NCBI GenBank assembly: GCA_019358985.1
Contig: JAHHIJ010000027.1
Coordinates: 30,275-94,274 of the forward strand
Direction of reading: 5' to 3'
DNA length: 64,000 nt
DNA from: Tolypothrix brevis GSE-NOS-MK-07-07A
GTDB lineage: Bacteria > Cyanobacteriota > Cyanobacteriia > Cyanobacteriales > Nostocaceae
Of the stretch, positions 44,953 to 53,304 are shown in pieces. Position 1 is the first letter of the stretch; the number at the start of each line of letters is the position of its first letter. The notes below the pieces were generated by a model that was not told the origin of the DNA, ran no database searches, and saw only the letters and a program-made list of their open reading frames with translations. A program made the position numbers and the translations under genes.

Positions 44953-45549
44953 ATGAGTATCGCTCAGGCTAAACGCTTCACACTAGATGAATACCACAAA
45001 CTCGCAGAATTAGGCTTTTTCCATGAAGAAGAGCGAATTGAGTTAATCAATGGAGAAATTATTCAAATGGTAGCGAAAGGTACGGCGCACGAAACTTGTT
45101 TGCGTAATTTGTTGCGAGAACTCCCAAAGCTGGTGGGAGACAGAGCAACTTTGCAATGTCAAGCACCGATTGTTATACCACCTAAAAGTGAACCAGAACC
45201 AGATTTTGCTATTCTTCAAAACCGAGGTGATAATTATTTTTCTAGTCATCCTCAACCGGCTGATGTCCTGCTGGTGATGGAAGTTTCAGATTCTTCTTTG
45301 GATTATGACCAAGATGTAAAAATACCTCTTTATGCTCAAGCAGGTATTTCTGATTATTGGATATTTAATTTATTTGATAATTATCTAGAATCTTATAATG
45401 AACCGTATCAGAATCATCAAGGGAAATATGGCTATTTGAATAAGCGGATTATCTTACCCAATCAAGTAATAGCACTGCCTTGTTTTCCTGATTTATCTGT
45501 TGACTTAGGCAAAGTTTTTCCGCCAAAGGTGAGTTTATCAGGTTTGTGA
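44953..45549 (+). CDS. Uma2 family endonuclease (DUF820)
   Basis: 198 residues. Family pattern: RFTLDEYHKLAELGFFHEEERIELINGEIIQMV, EPEPDFAILQ, VLLVMEVSDSSLDYDQDVKIPLYAQAGISDYWIFN. The PD...ExS...K arrangement suggests a PD-(D/E)XK fold. Only distantly like the other Uma2 gene at 34881, so not a recent local copy. Role unknown. It diverges from chlD with a 91-base shared promoter region. Confidence 0.87.
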   Translation: MSIAQAKRFTLDEYHKLAELGFFHEEERIELINGEIIQMVAKGTAHETCLRNLLRELPKLVGDRATLQCQAPIVIPPKSEPEPDFAILQNRGDNYFSSHPQPADVLLVMEVSDSSLDYDQDVKIPLYAQAGISDYWIFNLFDNYLESYNEPYQNHQGKYGYLNKRIILPNQVIALPCFPDLSVDLGKVFPPKVSLSGL

Positions 45550-45555
45550 ATGTGG

Positions 45556-45608
45556 GCGATCGCGTTGGCGGAGCCTCTCGTAGAGAAGTGACTCCGTAGG
45601 AGTATCGC
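45556..45608. repeat. HIP1-anchored repeat
   Basis: Begins GCGATCGCGTTGGCGGAGCC and ends GACTCCGTAGGAGTATCGC. A shorter version, GCGATCGCGCAAGCGACTCC...GGAGTATCGC, lies inside the DUF2252 gene at 55256-55290, and a related piece is at 56722-56775. Confidence 0.7.
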
Positions 45609-45715
45609 TTTTACAATTCTTCACAAACAAGGGTATTGACATATAGTTGAAAGTGTGCAAATCTATATTCAGACAGCATAATATCCGCATTCTAAAGCGC
45701 AGATTTTTTTGTATT

Positions 45716-45902
45716 GTCTCAGCGGCAGGATTCCTAGTTTTCTGCCAAATTTCGGGTCATCCCGTTTCCTGAATATTCAGCCTGATGTCAGATCAGGTCA
45801 TTGACACTCATATTCAGTGGGAAGGCAAGGTATTTGGATGAATGTTCAGGAAATGGGTTGACTCGGAGTTTGGCAGAAAGCCAGGATTCCTACGGCTGAG
45901 AC
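45716..45902. mobile_element. MITE-like element with about 60-bp imperfect terminal repeats
   Basis: Left arm TCTCAGCGGCAGGATTCCTA, GTTTTCTGCCAAA, CCCGTTTCCTGAATATTCA; right arm ends with the complementary TGAATGTTCAGGAAATGGG, TTTGGCAGAAAGC and CAGGATTCCTACGGCTGAGA. Only about 55 bases separate the arms (with a small CCTGA/TCAGG hairpin). It looks like two transposon ends joined. No coding capacity. Confidence 0.75.
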
Positions 45903-46047
45903 TAGAATAAAAAATGTGTAAATAGAGAGTTAGGTGATAGAGATGTACTCATTGAGTATACATTTCTGGCATAAAACTTTAGTACAGCTAGATGCATGAT
46001 TGACTGATGCTGTCCAGTAAATCAAATCTAAATCTGGACATACTTCA

Positions 46048-46827
46048 ATGATAGACATTCATCTTGGTTCAAGTGGAAAAACAACCCAGCAACAACAATC
46101 TTTAGTTTCCATTTATTGCGACCTTCAAAACGTTTTGTCAATTAAAAAACAAGCTGATTTTTTGTTATCTTTTGCCCAATCCAAAGGACGTATAGATTGT
46201 AAAAATCTATATCATAATTCGCAGCATAAAAACCAAGTTGATGCCAAAAATAATCTCAAGTCTCTTGGTTTTAATTGTGTTGATGTTCCTTGCTCTTTAA
46301 AGAACAGTGCAGATAATCAATTGATAGCGGACTGTATTAAACAAGTTGCCCTTAAGCCCTCGCCTGATATAATTATCTTTGTATTAGGAGACAGAGACTT
46401 TGCCGGCTTAATTTGTGTTTTGCTTTCTTTGGGTAAAAAGGTGATAATCTTTGCTCAACGAGGTAGTGCAAGTCAAACCCTGATTAAACTTGTTGGTAAT
46501 GATAATTTTCACTTTGTGGACGAATTACCTCAGTTAATTGTAGAAAAAAATCTGCTTCAAATAAGTTCCATTAATTCCCCAATTAATTATAATGAGGCTA
46601 TAGAGTACCTTGTCAAAGCTATCAAGATTGCCTTAAGCCAAGGTAAGTCTACAGTATTGGGTTACATTAACAGCCTGATGCGTGAGCATTTTTCCAACTA
46701 TCAAGGAGTTTCCTGTATTCGTACACTTGATGGAAAGAAATTTTCACGTTTTGGTAAGTTTGTTGATGCTGCTGTAAAAGAAGGGAAAGTCCGAATGCAA
46801 AATCAGGAGTTGCTTTTAATAGAGTAA
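46048..46827 (+). CDS. NYN domain RNase-like protein with winged-helix-like C-terminus
   Basis: 259 residues. NYN/LabA-like (DUF88) domain at about 20-170: LVSIYCDLQNVLS with the first Asp, SADNQLIADCIKQV with the second and IIIFVLGDRDFAGLI with the third, a PIN-like acidic site. The C-terminal 80 residues (YLVKAIKIALSQGKSTVLGYINSLMREHF ... FGKFVDAAVKEGKVRM) resemble an OST-HTH/LOTUS RNA-binding module. It probably cleaves RNA. A good terminator follows. Confidence 0.82.
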   Translation: MIDIHLGSSGKTTQQQQSLVSIYCDLQNVLSIKKQADFLLSFAQSKGRIDCKNLYHNSQHKNQVDAKNNLKSLGFNCVDVPCSLKNSADNQLIADCIKQVALKPSPDIIIFVLGDRDFAGLICVLLSLGKKVIIFAQRGSASQTLIKLVGNDNFHFVDELPQLIVEKNLLQISSINSPINYNEAIEYLVKAIKIALSQGKSTVLGYINSLMREHFSNYQGVSCIRTLDGKKFSRFGKFVDAAVKEGKVRMQNQELLLIE

Positions 46828-46879
46828 TATAAATTGGCAGCCTGAAGTTGTTTCCCGGAAATCCACTATAGCTTTTACA

Positions 46880-46910
46880 AACCCAGTTTATTTAAACAAC
46901 TGGGTTTTTT
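46880..46910 (+). terminator. Rho-independent terminator after the NYN gene
   Basis: AACCCAGTT (46880-46888) pairs with AACTGGGTT (46898-46906) and a T-run follows, 53 bases after the stop codon. Confidence 0.88.
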
Positions 46911-46977
46911 CAAGTTCACCGCTATTTGCAACTTTACAGCCTTCTATTTTGAGCGTAATAATACTTTGAAAATTTCC

Positions 46978-47697
46978 ATGCAATTAAGTTCCGCAAACAA
47001 AAACGAGATAAACATGCACAAACTTCTGACATTTCGTGATGAAAAACTTTTACGCAAAGCTTTAACCCACCGTTCTTATGTTAATGAAAATCCAGGAGAA
47101 GGGGAACATAACGAACGCTTAGAATTTCTTGGTGATGCTTTGCTCAATTTCTTAAGTGGTGAATATCTTTTCCGTCATCATCCAGAAAGGGGAGAAGATG
47201 AATTGACTCGCAGACGTTCAGCATTAGTAGATGAAAAGCAATTAGCAAAGTTCGGTATCGAAGTAGGTTTAGACTTTAGGATGCGGTTGGGAAAAGGTGC
47301 AATTCGAGACGGAGGTTATCAAAATCCCAACTTACTTAGTAGTACTTTTGAAGCAGTTATTGCTGCTTATTATTTAGATAATAATTCAGATATTGAAGCC
47401 ATTCGCGCTATTATTGAACCGTTATTTGATTCTGTACCTGAGAATATTGTTGTATCTCGCTCAAATGTAGACTCAAAAAATCGTCTTCAGGAATGGGTAC
47501 AAAGCAATGTGACTCCAAATCCTCCTAAATATGAGGCAGTTCAAATCGGTGGTTTGTCTCACGCACCAGAGTTTCTCGCCAAAGTTTTTGTCGGTGAAAA
47601 AGAGTATGGACAAGGTAAAGGACGCAATAAAAAAGATGCTGAAAAAGCTGCCGCTGAAGATGCGATCGCCCTTTTGAAAAAACAAGGTTTGTTGTAA
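46978..47697 (+). CDS. rnc: Ribonuclease III
   Basis: 239 residues from the ATG at 46978; MHKLLTF at 47014 is an equally good start, and a TTG at 46966 is less likely. RNase III signature NERLEFLGDALLNFLSGEYL, catalytic Glu/Asp in the second set (STFEAVIAAYYLDN), then a double-stranded RNA-binding domain (NRLQEWVQSN ... GQGKGRNKKDAEKAAAEDAI). It processes rRNA and structured RNAs. The many long hairpin repeats transcribed in this genome are potential substrates. It converges with the histidine kinase gene; a GTAAAAT / ATTTTAC stem spans the junction. Confidence 0.93.
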   Translation: MQLSSANKNEINMHKLLTFRDEKLLRKALTHRSYVNENPGEGEHNERLEFLGDALLNFLSGEYLFRHHPERGEDELTRRRSALVDEKQLAKFGIEVGLDFRMRLGKGAIRDGGYQNPNLLSSTFEAVIAAYYLDNNSDIEAIRAIIEPLFDSVPENIVVSRSNVDSKNRLQEWVQSNVTPNPPKYEAVQIGGLSHAPEFLAKVFVGEKEYGQGKGRNKKDAEKAAAEDAIALLKKQGLL

Positions 47698-47704
47698 AAT
47701 TTAA

Positions 47705-48895
47705 TTATGATTTTACTTCCAAAGGCAAAATCACGGTGAAAGTAGAACCAACTCCTACTTCTGAATCTAGCTTAATTTCGCCTTGCAATAATTTCACCAA
47801 TCGGGAAGCGATCGCTAACCCCAAACCAGTGCTTTCCGGAAGGTAAGAATTATTGCTCATAGCTACGCGAAAATAAGATTCAAAAATCTGGGTTTGGTCT
47901 TCTTTATGAATACCAATTCCGGTATCTGTGATTGCGATCGCCCATTTATCATTCTCCCACATTTGACAGATTATGTTAATGCTGCCTGTCTCTGTGTAGC
48001 GAATCGCGTTACTTACCAAATTTGTGACAATTTGCTGTAATCGTAACGAATCTGTGACAACTTCACTCGGAGCGCGATCGCAATCTACCTGCATTTGTAA
48101 ATTTTTATTACGCGCCAAAGGCTCTAACATTTCGCATACATCGTTAATTAATTTATGCAGATTGATAGATGCTGGGTGCAATTTCATTTGTCCAGCTTCA
48201 TAGCGAGACAATTCTAATGTATCGTTAATTAAGTGTAGTAATTTTCTCCCATTACGTAGCACGCGCTCAATGTGTTCTAAATTGTTAACGTTATCTTTTA
48301 CCTCTGTCTTTTGTCGTTGCGAGCGCAAAAACAAATCCGAGTAGCCAATAATTGAAGTGAGAGGAGTTTTTAATTCATGGGCTAGATGTGACAAATTATC
48401 TTGATTTGCTCGAAGCAAGCGATTGAGTTCTTGATTGTGAATAATTAACTGATTTTGTAACTGGTTGAGTTCTGCTAATCGCTGCTCAGTATAGCTTTGA
48501 AAACATCGACCGATCGCTTCATCCAATACTATATTAATTAACCGCACTATCCGCATGACTTCTGCTGCTGATACTTGCAATAATTGTGGCTCTAAAATCG
48601 AAAATATTACCTGACGTAGTATTCGATATTCTCGTGCAATTTCCTCAGCAGTAAAGCCTTGTTCTGCTCTCAGACTACCATGATGCAAACTCGCATCAAT
48701 TATTGGCTGAATTTCATTAGTTTGATATTCAGAAAGTACAGTTGCTAGCGCTAAAACCACATGACTGATATGATTTTCTATCGCTTTTCGAGATAAATCG
48801 TTAGCGCTTTCAATCTTCTTGTCTTGCCGAACAGCTTCCACCCAGTTTGCTATAATCGTGTCTGTTTTTTTAGCCAAAAATTCACTCAAATCCAT
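47705..48895 (-). CDS. Sensor histidine kinase with RsbRD-like N-terminus
   Basis: 396 residues, no membrane helix. Residues 1-150 are helical and fit the RsbRD_N-type domain (IIANWVEAVRQDKKIES ... FTAEEIAREYRILRQVIFSIL). HisKA follows, with the phosphorylated His in NLSHLAHELKTPLTSIIGYSDL; then the ATPase domain with N box LQQIVTNLVSNAIRYTETGS, G1 ITDTGIGI and G2 STGLGLAIASRLV. A cytoplasmic kinase; no response regulator gene is adjacent. Confidence 0.9.
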   Translation of the reverse strand: MDLSEFLAKKTDTIIANWVEAVRQDKKIESANDLSRKAIENHISHVVLALATVLSEYQTNEIQPIIDASLHHGSLRAEQGFTAEEIAREYRILRQVIFSILEPQLLQVSAAEVMRIVRLINIVLDEAIGRCFQSYTEQRLAELNQLQNQLIIHNQELNRLLRANQDNLSHLAHELKTPLTSIIGYSDLFLRSQRQKTEVKDNVNNLEHIERVLRNGRKLLHLINDTLELSRYEAGQMKLHPASINLHKLINDVCEMLEPLARNKNLQMQVDCDRAPSEVVTDSLRLQQIVTNLVSNAIRYTETGSINIICQMWENDKWAIAITDTGIGIHKEDQTQIFESYFRVAMSNNSYLPESTGLGLAIASRLVKLLQGEIKLDSEVGVGSTFTVILPLEVKS

Positions 48896-49182
48896 TATGG
48901 TAGCTTCAGCAAAGAATAAATGAATAAGTTTCTAGATACCTATATATAATTTTAGCGATCGCACCTTTGAGTTTATAGCCACTTGGTGGTATTTCATCTG
49001 TCCAAAGGGAGAAATTTATCATTTATTATCTTACTTCTTTTCTATCGCAATGATAAGAATATTTTATGAAAGTATTTTAATATAAATATATTTACCAAAG
49101 AACCGTGTTATAATTTGTATTCAACTTGAGTAAGTCAGCTTAATCTAGCAAATTTCATTACCTAAACTTGTTTAGGTGGAAG

Positions 49183-49325
49183 ATGATGCTAGAGCGGAGG
49201 AACCAGATTTTGGGGCGTATTTTATAGAAATCCCGTACAGACGTTCCGCCGGAACGTCTCTACATAACTTTCTTAAAAAGGGTATTTCTCAACCCTAGCC
49301 CGTCAGCTAACTTCGTAGGCATTGA
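49183..49325 (+). promoter_or_regulatory. Cyclic-di-AMP (ydaO/yuaA) riboswitch, ABC importer leader
   Basis: Conserved blocks of the class are present in order: AGAGCGGAGGAACCA (49191-49205), TTGGGGCGTATT, then the distal block CCCTAGCCCGTCAGCTAAC followed by TTCGTAGGCAT. ATGC near 49187 and GCAT near 49319 can close the basal stem. The class binds two c-di-AMP molecules and usually turns expression off. The variable loop between the blocks contains a copy of the dispersed hairpin repeat. Confidence 0.88.
49235..49263. repeat. Dispersed hairpin repeat inside the riboswitch
   Basis: GTACAGACGTTCC-GCC-GGAACGTCTCTAC, a nearly perfect palindrome. It lies between the two conserved halves of the c-di-AMP aptamer, at a place where the class tolerates variable length. 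Confidence 0.88.
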
Positions 49326-49332
49326 GAAGAGA

Positions 49333-49400
49333 CTGAAGAGGCAGCATTATTAATGTTATGACCTCATCAGTGTCCAAGGCTGGTGCTGCTCAGATTTTTT
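49333..49400 (+). terminator. Candidate riboswitch expression platform (terminator)
   Basis: CTGA plus GCAGCA (49333-49346) can pair with TGCTGCTCAG (49384-49393), followed by six T. The alternative pairing CTGAAGAGG with CCTCATCAG (49333-49341 with 49362-49370) uses the same left strand, so the two folds exclude each other. It ends 30 bases before the start codon at 49431. Confidence 0.6.
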
Positions 49401-49430
49401 GTACCTGTGCTTAAATCTGTTGAGGTAAGA

Positions 49431-50282
49431 ATGATATTTCAATTAAATTTGGCTGCAATTGTAGCAGTTGCGGGACAGGCTGTATGGAAACAGGCAAAAC
49501 CTGCGATTTTCAAAGATGTAGTTATATTACCTATCCTTGGGTTCTTGGGGATAATCTTATTGTGGTGGGTTATTGCCCTTGCCAACCATGAATTGATGCC
49601 CACCCCCCCTGAGGCATTAGCGGCGAATATGGACTACATATTACACCCTTTTTACCAACGCGGACCCGGCAACTTGGGAATTGGTTGGTTGTTGCTAGCT
49701 AGTCTGCGTCGGGTAATAGTTGGCTTTTTGTTAGGTGCGGTAGTGGCAATTCCTCTGGGTTTTCTGATTGGCATGTCCAGATCGGCAATGTTAGCTTTTA
49801 ATCCGATCATTCAGATTTTTAAACCCGTATCGCCTCTGGCTTGGTTGCCGATCGCTTTAGCCATATTTAATTTAGCAGATCCCTCAGCTATTTTTGTTAT
49901 TTTCATTACTTCACTGTGGCCCACAATTATTAACACTGCTCTGGGAGTTTCTAGCGTTTCTAAAGATTACTTAGATGTGGCGCGGGTTTTAGAAATGCCT
50001 CGTTGGAGACGAATTACAAAAATAATTTTGCCCGCCAGTTTACCGTATATTTTTACAGGTTTGCGAATTAGTTTAGGCATTGCTTGGCTAGTAATTGTTG
50101 CTGTGGAAATGCTCACAGGTGGTATTGGAATCGGCTTTTTTGTCTGGGATGAATGGAGTCGTTTAAACCTGAGTTCAGTGTTTTTAGCCGTGTTTATAAT
50201 TGGCATAACTGGACTACTACTTGACGTCGCCGTGGGCAAAGTCCAAGAATTAATAACTCACCGTCCAACAACTTCAAATTAG
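49431..50282 (+). CDS. ABC transporter permease, NrtB/CmpB/SsuC type
   Basis: 283 residues from the ATG at 49431, which has the ribosome site GAGGT; the longer GTG frame from 49383 would begin inside the riboswitch terminator. Six membrane helices. The binding-protein-dependent permease signature is LDVARVLEMPRWRRITKIILPASLPYIFTGLRISLG, and IAWLVIVAVEML and GFFVWDEWSRLNLSSVFLAVF are typical of NrtB/CmpB. First gene of a three-gene importer operon under c-di-AMP riboswitch control. Confidence 0.92.
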   Translation: MIFQLNLAAIVAVAGQAVWKQAKPAIFKDVVILPILGFLGIILLWWVIALANHELMPTPPEALAANMDYILHPFYQRGPGNLGIGWLLLASLRRVIVGFLLGAVVAIPLGFLIGMSRSAMLAFNPIIQIFKPVSPLAWLPIALAIFNLADPSAIFVIFITSLWPTIINTALGVSSVSKDYLDVARVLEMPRWRRITKIILPASLPYIFTGLRISLGIAWLVIVAVEMLTGGIGIGFFVWDEWSRLNLSSVFLAVFIIGITGLLLDVAVGKVQELITHRPTTSN

Positions 50283-50347
50283 TAATTGGATAGTGAGGCT
50301 GCACGTTATGCCCACAGAAAGAGAAGCCTGGGGCGTTGCGCGTACAA

Positions 50348-50365
50348 AGCCCACCTGCGTGGGCT
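50348..50365. repeat. Hairpin after the permease gene, then heptad repeats
   Basis: AGCCCAC-CTGC-GTGGGCT is a perfect 7-bp stem without a T-run. Further on (50409-50460) CAACTAT/CAACCAT words repeat. Both lie in the 193-base spacer between permease and binding-protein genes and may tune relative expression. Confidence 0.5.
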
Positions 50366-50475
50366 AAATTATATGCATCTTCAGGTAAAAACGGTATTAG
50401 TTGATAACTGTTGACTGTCAACTATCAACTATCAACCATCAACTATCAACCATCAATCATCGGTGAAAATGACGT

Positions 50476-51912
50476 ATGAATAACACCGACAATAACAACT
50501 GGAATCGACGAGAGTTTCTGTTAGGAATGGGAGCAACGACAGCGGGAATGGCGCTGTCTTCATGTGCAATTTCAGGCGATCGCTCGGCTATTGGACTGAC
50601 TGAAGAAGCTTTAGCGATAAAACCAGTAGTCAGATCCCAAGACTTAGAAAAACCGGATATCACCGTTGGTTATGTGCCGGTCAATGATTGTGCGCCATTT
50701 GCGATCGCCTGGAAAAAAGGCTTCTTCCACAAATATGGTTTGAACGTCAAACTCAACCGCGAAGCTAGTTGGGCAACCTCCCGCGACGGTCTAATTTTTG
50801 GTCGTCTTGATGCCTCACCGGTGGTATCTGGTGCCGTCACCAACGCCAGAATCGGCGCTGAAGGCGCACGTCACGCTCCCTTGTGTGCGGCAATGACCAT
50901 TCACCATCACGGCAACGCTATGACCATGAACAAAGCCATGTGGGATTTCGGGTTGCGTCCGTGGTATGAGTACAACGGCGATTTAGAAGCATTTGGTAAA
51001 CAATTCCGGGCATACTTTGACAGCCAACCCCCAGAACGCAAAGTTTGGGCTGTGGTGCTGAGTTCCGCCATTTACGAATACTTTGTCCGCTACGTATCCG
51101 CTGCCGCAGGTGTCGATCCCCTGAAAGAGTTTCGCGTCATCATCGTTCCACCCCCGCAGATGGTGACAAACGTGCGAATTGGTGCAATGCAAGCTTACAT
51201 GGTTGCGGAACCTTGGAATACACGGGCAATTAGTGGCAACGAAGGTGTTGGCTTTACCTTTGCACAGGGCAAAGAAATTTGGCAGGGACACCCAGATAGG
51301 CTATTGGGGGTGATGGAATCTTTCATAGTCCAATACCCGAAAACCTACCGTTCTTTGGTGAAAGCGATGATTGAAGCTTGTCAATATTGCAGCAAAGCAG
51401 AAAACCGCCAAGAAGTTGCTGAATTGATTACAGATCGCTCCTTTACAGGTGCAAAACCCAAAAAGAAGGGTGCAGCGATCGCACTTTTTACAAGTCCCGG
51501 AATTCTCGGCAACTATAACTATGGTGGATTTGATGGCAAAGACCGCACCATCAAAGCTGCCGATACTACGATTTTCTACGATATTCCTGACAACATTCCC
51601 AAACAGCCAGGAGAACACGCTACATTTTTATGGAGATCCAGAAGTCTTTGGTTGATGACACAAGCAGCACGTTGGGGACAAATTAAAGAATTTCCCAAAA
51701 ATGCGAATAAACTAGCCGAGCAAGGCTGGAGAACCGATTTATATCGAGAAATTGCCGCTGAGATGGGTATCGATTGTCCCAAGGATGATTATAAAGTAGA
51801 ACCCCCATCCGTATTCATCGACAAAAAAGGCTTTGATCCCAGCGATCCTGTAGGCTATCTCAACAGTTTTGAGATTAGGGCAAACGCACCCAACCGCTTT
51901 TATTTGGGTTAA
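50476..51912 (+). CDS. NrtA/CmpA family substrate-binding lipoprotein
   Basis: 478 residues. The N-terminus has a twin-arginine motif RREFLLGMG and a lipobox LSSC, so it is exported folded and lipid-anchored. The mature part begins ITVGYVPVNDCAPFAIAWKKGFF and continues with NrtA/CmpA hallmarks (LCAAMTIHHHGNAMTM, QAYMVAEPWNTRA, FLWRSRSLWLMTQAARWGQI). NrtA binds nitrate and CmpA bicarbonate; from sequence alone the ligand cannot be assigned. Its permease and ATPase are encoded on each side. Confidence 0.9.
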   Translation: MNNTDNNNWNRREFLLGMGATTAGMALSSCAISGDRSAIGLTEEALAIKPVVRSQDLEKPDITVGYVPVNDCAPFAIAWKKGFFHKYGLNVKLNREASWATSRDGLIFGRLDASPVVSGAVTNARIGAEGARHAPLCAAMTIHHHGNAMTMNKAMWDFGLRPWYEYNGDLEAFGKQFRAYFDSQPPERKVWAVVLSSAIYEYFVRYVSAAAGVDPLKEFRVIIVPPPQMVTNVRIGAMQAYMVAEPWNTRAISGNEGVGFTFAQGKEIWQGHPDRLLGVMESFIVQYPKTYRSLVKAMIEACQYCSKAENRQEVAELITDRSFTGAKPKKKGAAIALFTSPGILGNYNYGGFDGKDRTIKAADTTIFYDIPDNIPKQPGEHATFLWRSRSLWLMTQAARWGQIKEFPKNANKLAEQGWRTDLYREIAAEMGIDCPKDDYKVEPPSVFIDKKGFDPSDPVGYLNSFEIRANAPNRFYLG

Positions 51913-51930
51913 AAAGTCAATTCAACGTAT

Positions 51931-52032
51931 TGTAGAGACGTGACCGTGGAACGTCTCGTGGAAAATAGACGTAGCATTGCTACGTCTAATCAAGGGTTCT
52001 GAATAACGGATAATTTCCATATCGGTTGTCTA
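51931..52032. repeat. Two hairpin repeats between importer genes
   Basis: A worn copy GTAGAGACGTGACC-GTGGAACGTCTC, then a TAGC-core hairpin (GACGTAGCATTGCTACGTC at 51968-51986) with AATCAAGGGTTCTGAATAACG tail and CGGTTGTCTA right end. They sit inside the operon, upstream of the ATPase gene. Confidence 0.8.
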
Positions 52033-52066
52033 TTGGTCATCAGTATTATTTCAGGAGTTTCTCAAG

Positions 52067-52903
52067 ATGAAATCTACCTCTTTTTCTGAGAATAACTACA
52101 ATATCGCCACTCCCCGCACTGGATTTTTAGAAGTTGAAAATTTAGTGAAAGCTTATTCTTCGCCAGAAGGTAAAAAATCTGTCGTTTTAGATAATGTGAA
52201 TCTCAGTATTGGTGAGGACGAATATATTTCTGTAATTGGTCACTCCGGTTGTGGTAAATCTACTTTATTAAAAATAGTAGCCGGTTTAGAAAAAGCAACT
52301 TCTGGCTCAGTCCGACTGGATGGCAAAGAAATTAACAAGCCGGGAGCCGAGAGAATGATGGTGTTTCAAAACTATTCGTTGCTACCTTGGTTAACGGTGC
52401 GGGAAAATATCCGTTTGGCTGTGGATGAAGTGTTAAAAAATGCATCTCGTGCTGAGAAAATTAGCATTGTTAACGAGCATTTAGCAATGGTAAATTTAAA
52501 TGCGGCGGCTGACAAATATCCCGATGAAATTTCTGGAGGTATGAAACAGCGTGTTGGTATTGCCAGAGCGATCGCCATTCGTCCGAAAATGTTGCTTATG
52601 GATGAACCTTTTGGAGCGTTGGATGCTTTAACTCGCGGGAAATTGCAGCGTCAGGTACTAGATATCTGGGAAAATCACCGACAAGCGGTAATGATGATTA
52701 CTCATGATGTGGATGAAGCGATTTACATGAGCGATCGCATTGTCTTGATGACTAACGGTCCAGCTGCTAATATTGGGGAAATATTAAAAGTTCCTTTTGA
52801 ACATCCACGCGATCGCTCTGCCATGCGAAACTCAAAAGAATATTTTGAACTTCGCAACCACGCTTTAAATTTCTTAGATCGCTATTTTACTCAAGACGAA
52901 TAA
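52067..52903 (+). CDS. ABC transporter ATP-binding protein, nitrate/taurine type
   Basis: 278 residues with a ribosome site AGGAG. Walker A GHSGCGKST, Q-loop FQNYSLLPW, signature SGGMKQRVGIARAI, Walker B LLMDEPFGALD, and the H-loop MITHDVDEA. The C-terminal extension is short, as in NrtD/CmpD, so no fused solute-binding domain as in NrtC. It powers uptake through the permease encoded upstream. Confidence 0.93.
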   Translation: MKSTSFSENNYNIATPRTGFLEVENLVKAYSSPEGKKSVVLDNVNLSIGEDEYISVIGHSGCGKSTLLKIVAGLEKATSGSVRLDGKEINKPGAERMMVFQNYSLLPWLTVRENIRLAVDEVLKNASRAEKISIVNEHLAMVNLNAAADKYPDEISGGMKQRVGIARAIAIRPKMLLMDEPFGALDALTRGKLQRQVLDIWENHRQAVMMITHDVDEAIYMSDRIVLMTNGPAANIGEILKVPFEHPRDRSAMRNSKEYFELRNHALNFLDRYFTQDE

Positions 52904-52957
52904 AATACACTATCATTTATCCTAGTGGGTAGCCTAATTCAAATTCATCAAACCTAA

Positions 52958-53118
52958 ATTTGAAACGGAGGAACCATCTTATGGGGCGTATCTTTTAGTA
53001 AGTTAAGTAGGAGTTTAGAGTTAGTAGTTACTACTATTTAACTCAGTACTGAAAACTCATAACTTTTGGAGAAAGACACCTTCCAGTCTTAGCCCGTCAG
53101 CTAACTCCGTCGGCAATG
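52958..53118 (+). promoter_or_regulatory. Cyclic-di-AMP (ydaO/yuaA) riboswitch, stress-protein leader
   Basis: AACGGAGGAACCA (52964-52976), ATGGGGCGTAT (52981-52991) and, after a variable loop, TTAGCCCGTCAGCTAACTCC and GTCGGCAA (to 53117). Blocks and order agree with the switch at 49183-49325. Here the variable loop has no hairpin repeat but an AT-rich stretch with GTTAGTAGTTACTAC. Confidence 0.88.
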
Positions 53119-53119
53119 G

Positions 53120-53170
53120 AAGGAACCCCCAAAACTTGGCTGTTATAGCAGTTGTTATTGGGGTTTCCTT
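53120..53170 (+). promoter_or_regulatory. 13-bp stem downstream of the second riboswitch
   Basis: AAGGAACCCCCAA (53120-53132) pairs with TTGGGGTTTCCTT (53158-53170) with one mismatch. There is no T-run, so the mechanism may differ from classic termination. The gene starts 134 bases further on. Confidence 0.55.
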
Positions 53171-53304
53171 AAAAATAAAGATGAATAACAAAGGATGAAG
53201 AATTAAAAATATACTTTTTAATTTATACTTCATCCTTTCAACTTCAGCCTTTAGTTCCCCTGCTTCTCATTCATCGTTCATTTTAGTAGAGAGAAGTTAA
53301 AGCT

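Noticed and set aside
45637..45700. TTGACA ... TATATT promoter before the NYN gene
   Set aside because: Spacing of about 22 bases is too long for a sigma-70 promoter, and a MITE lies between it and the gene.
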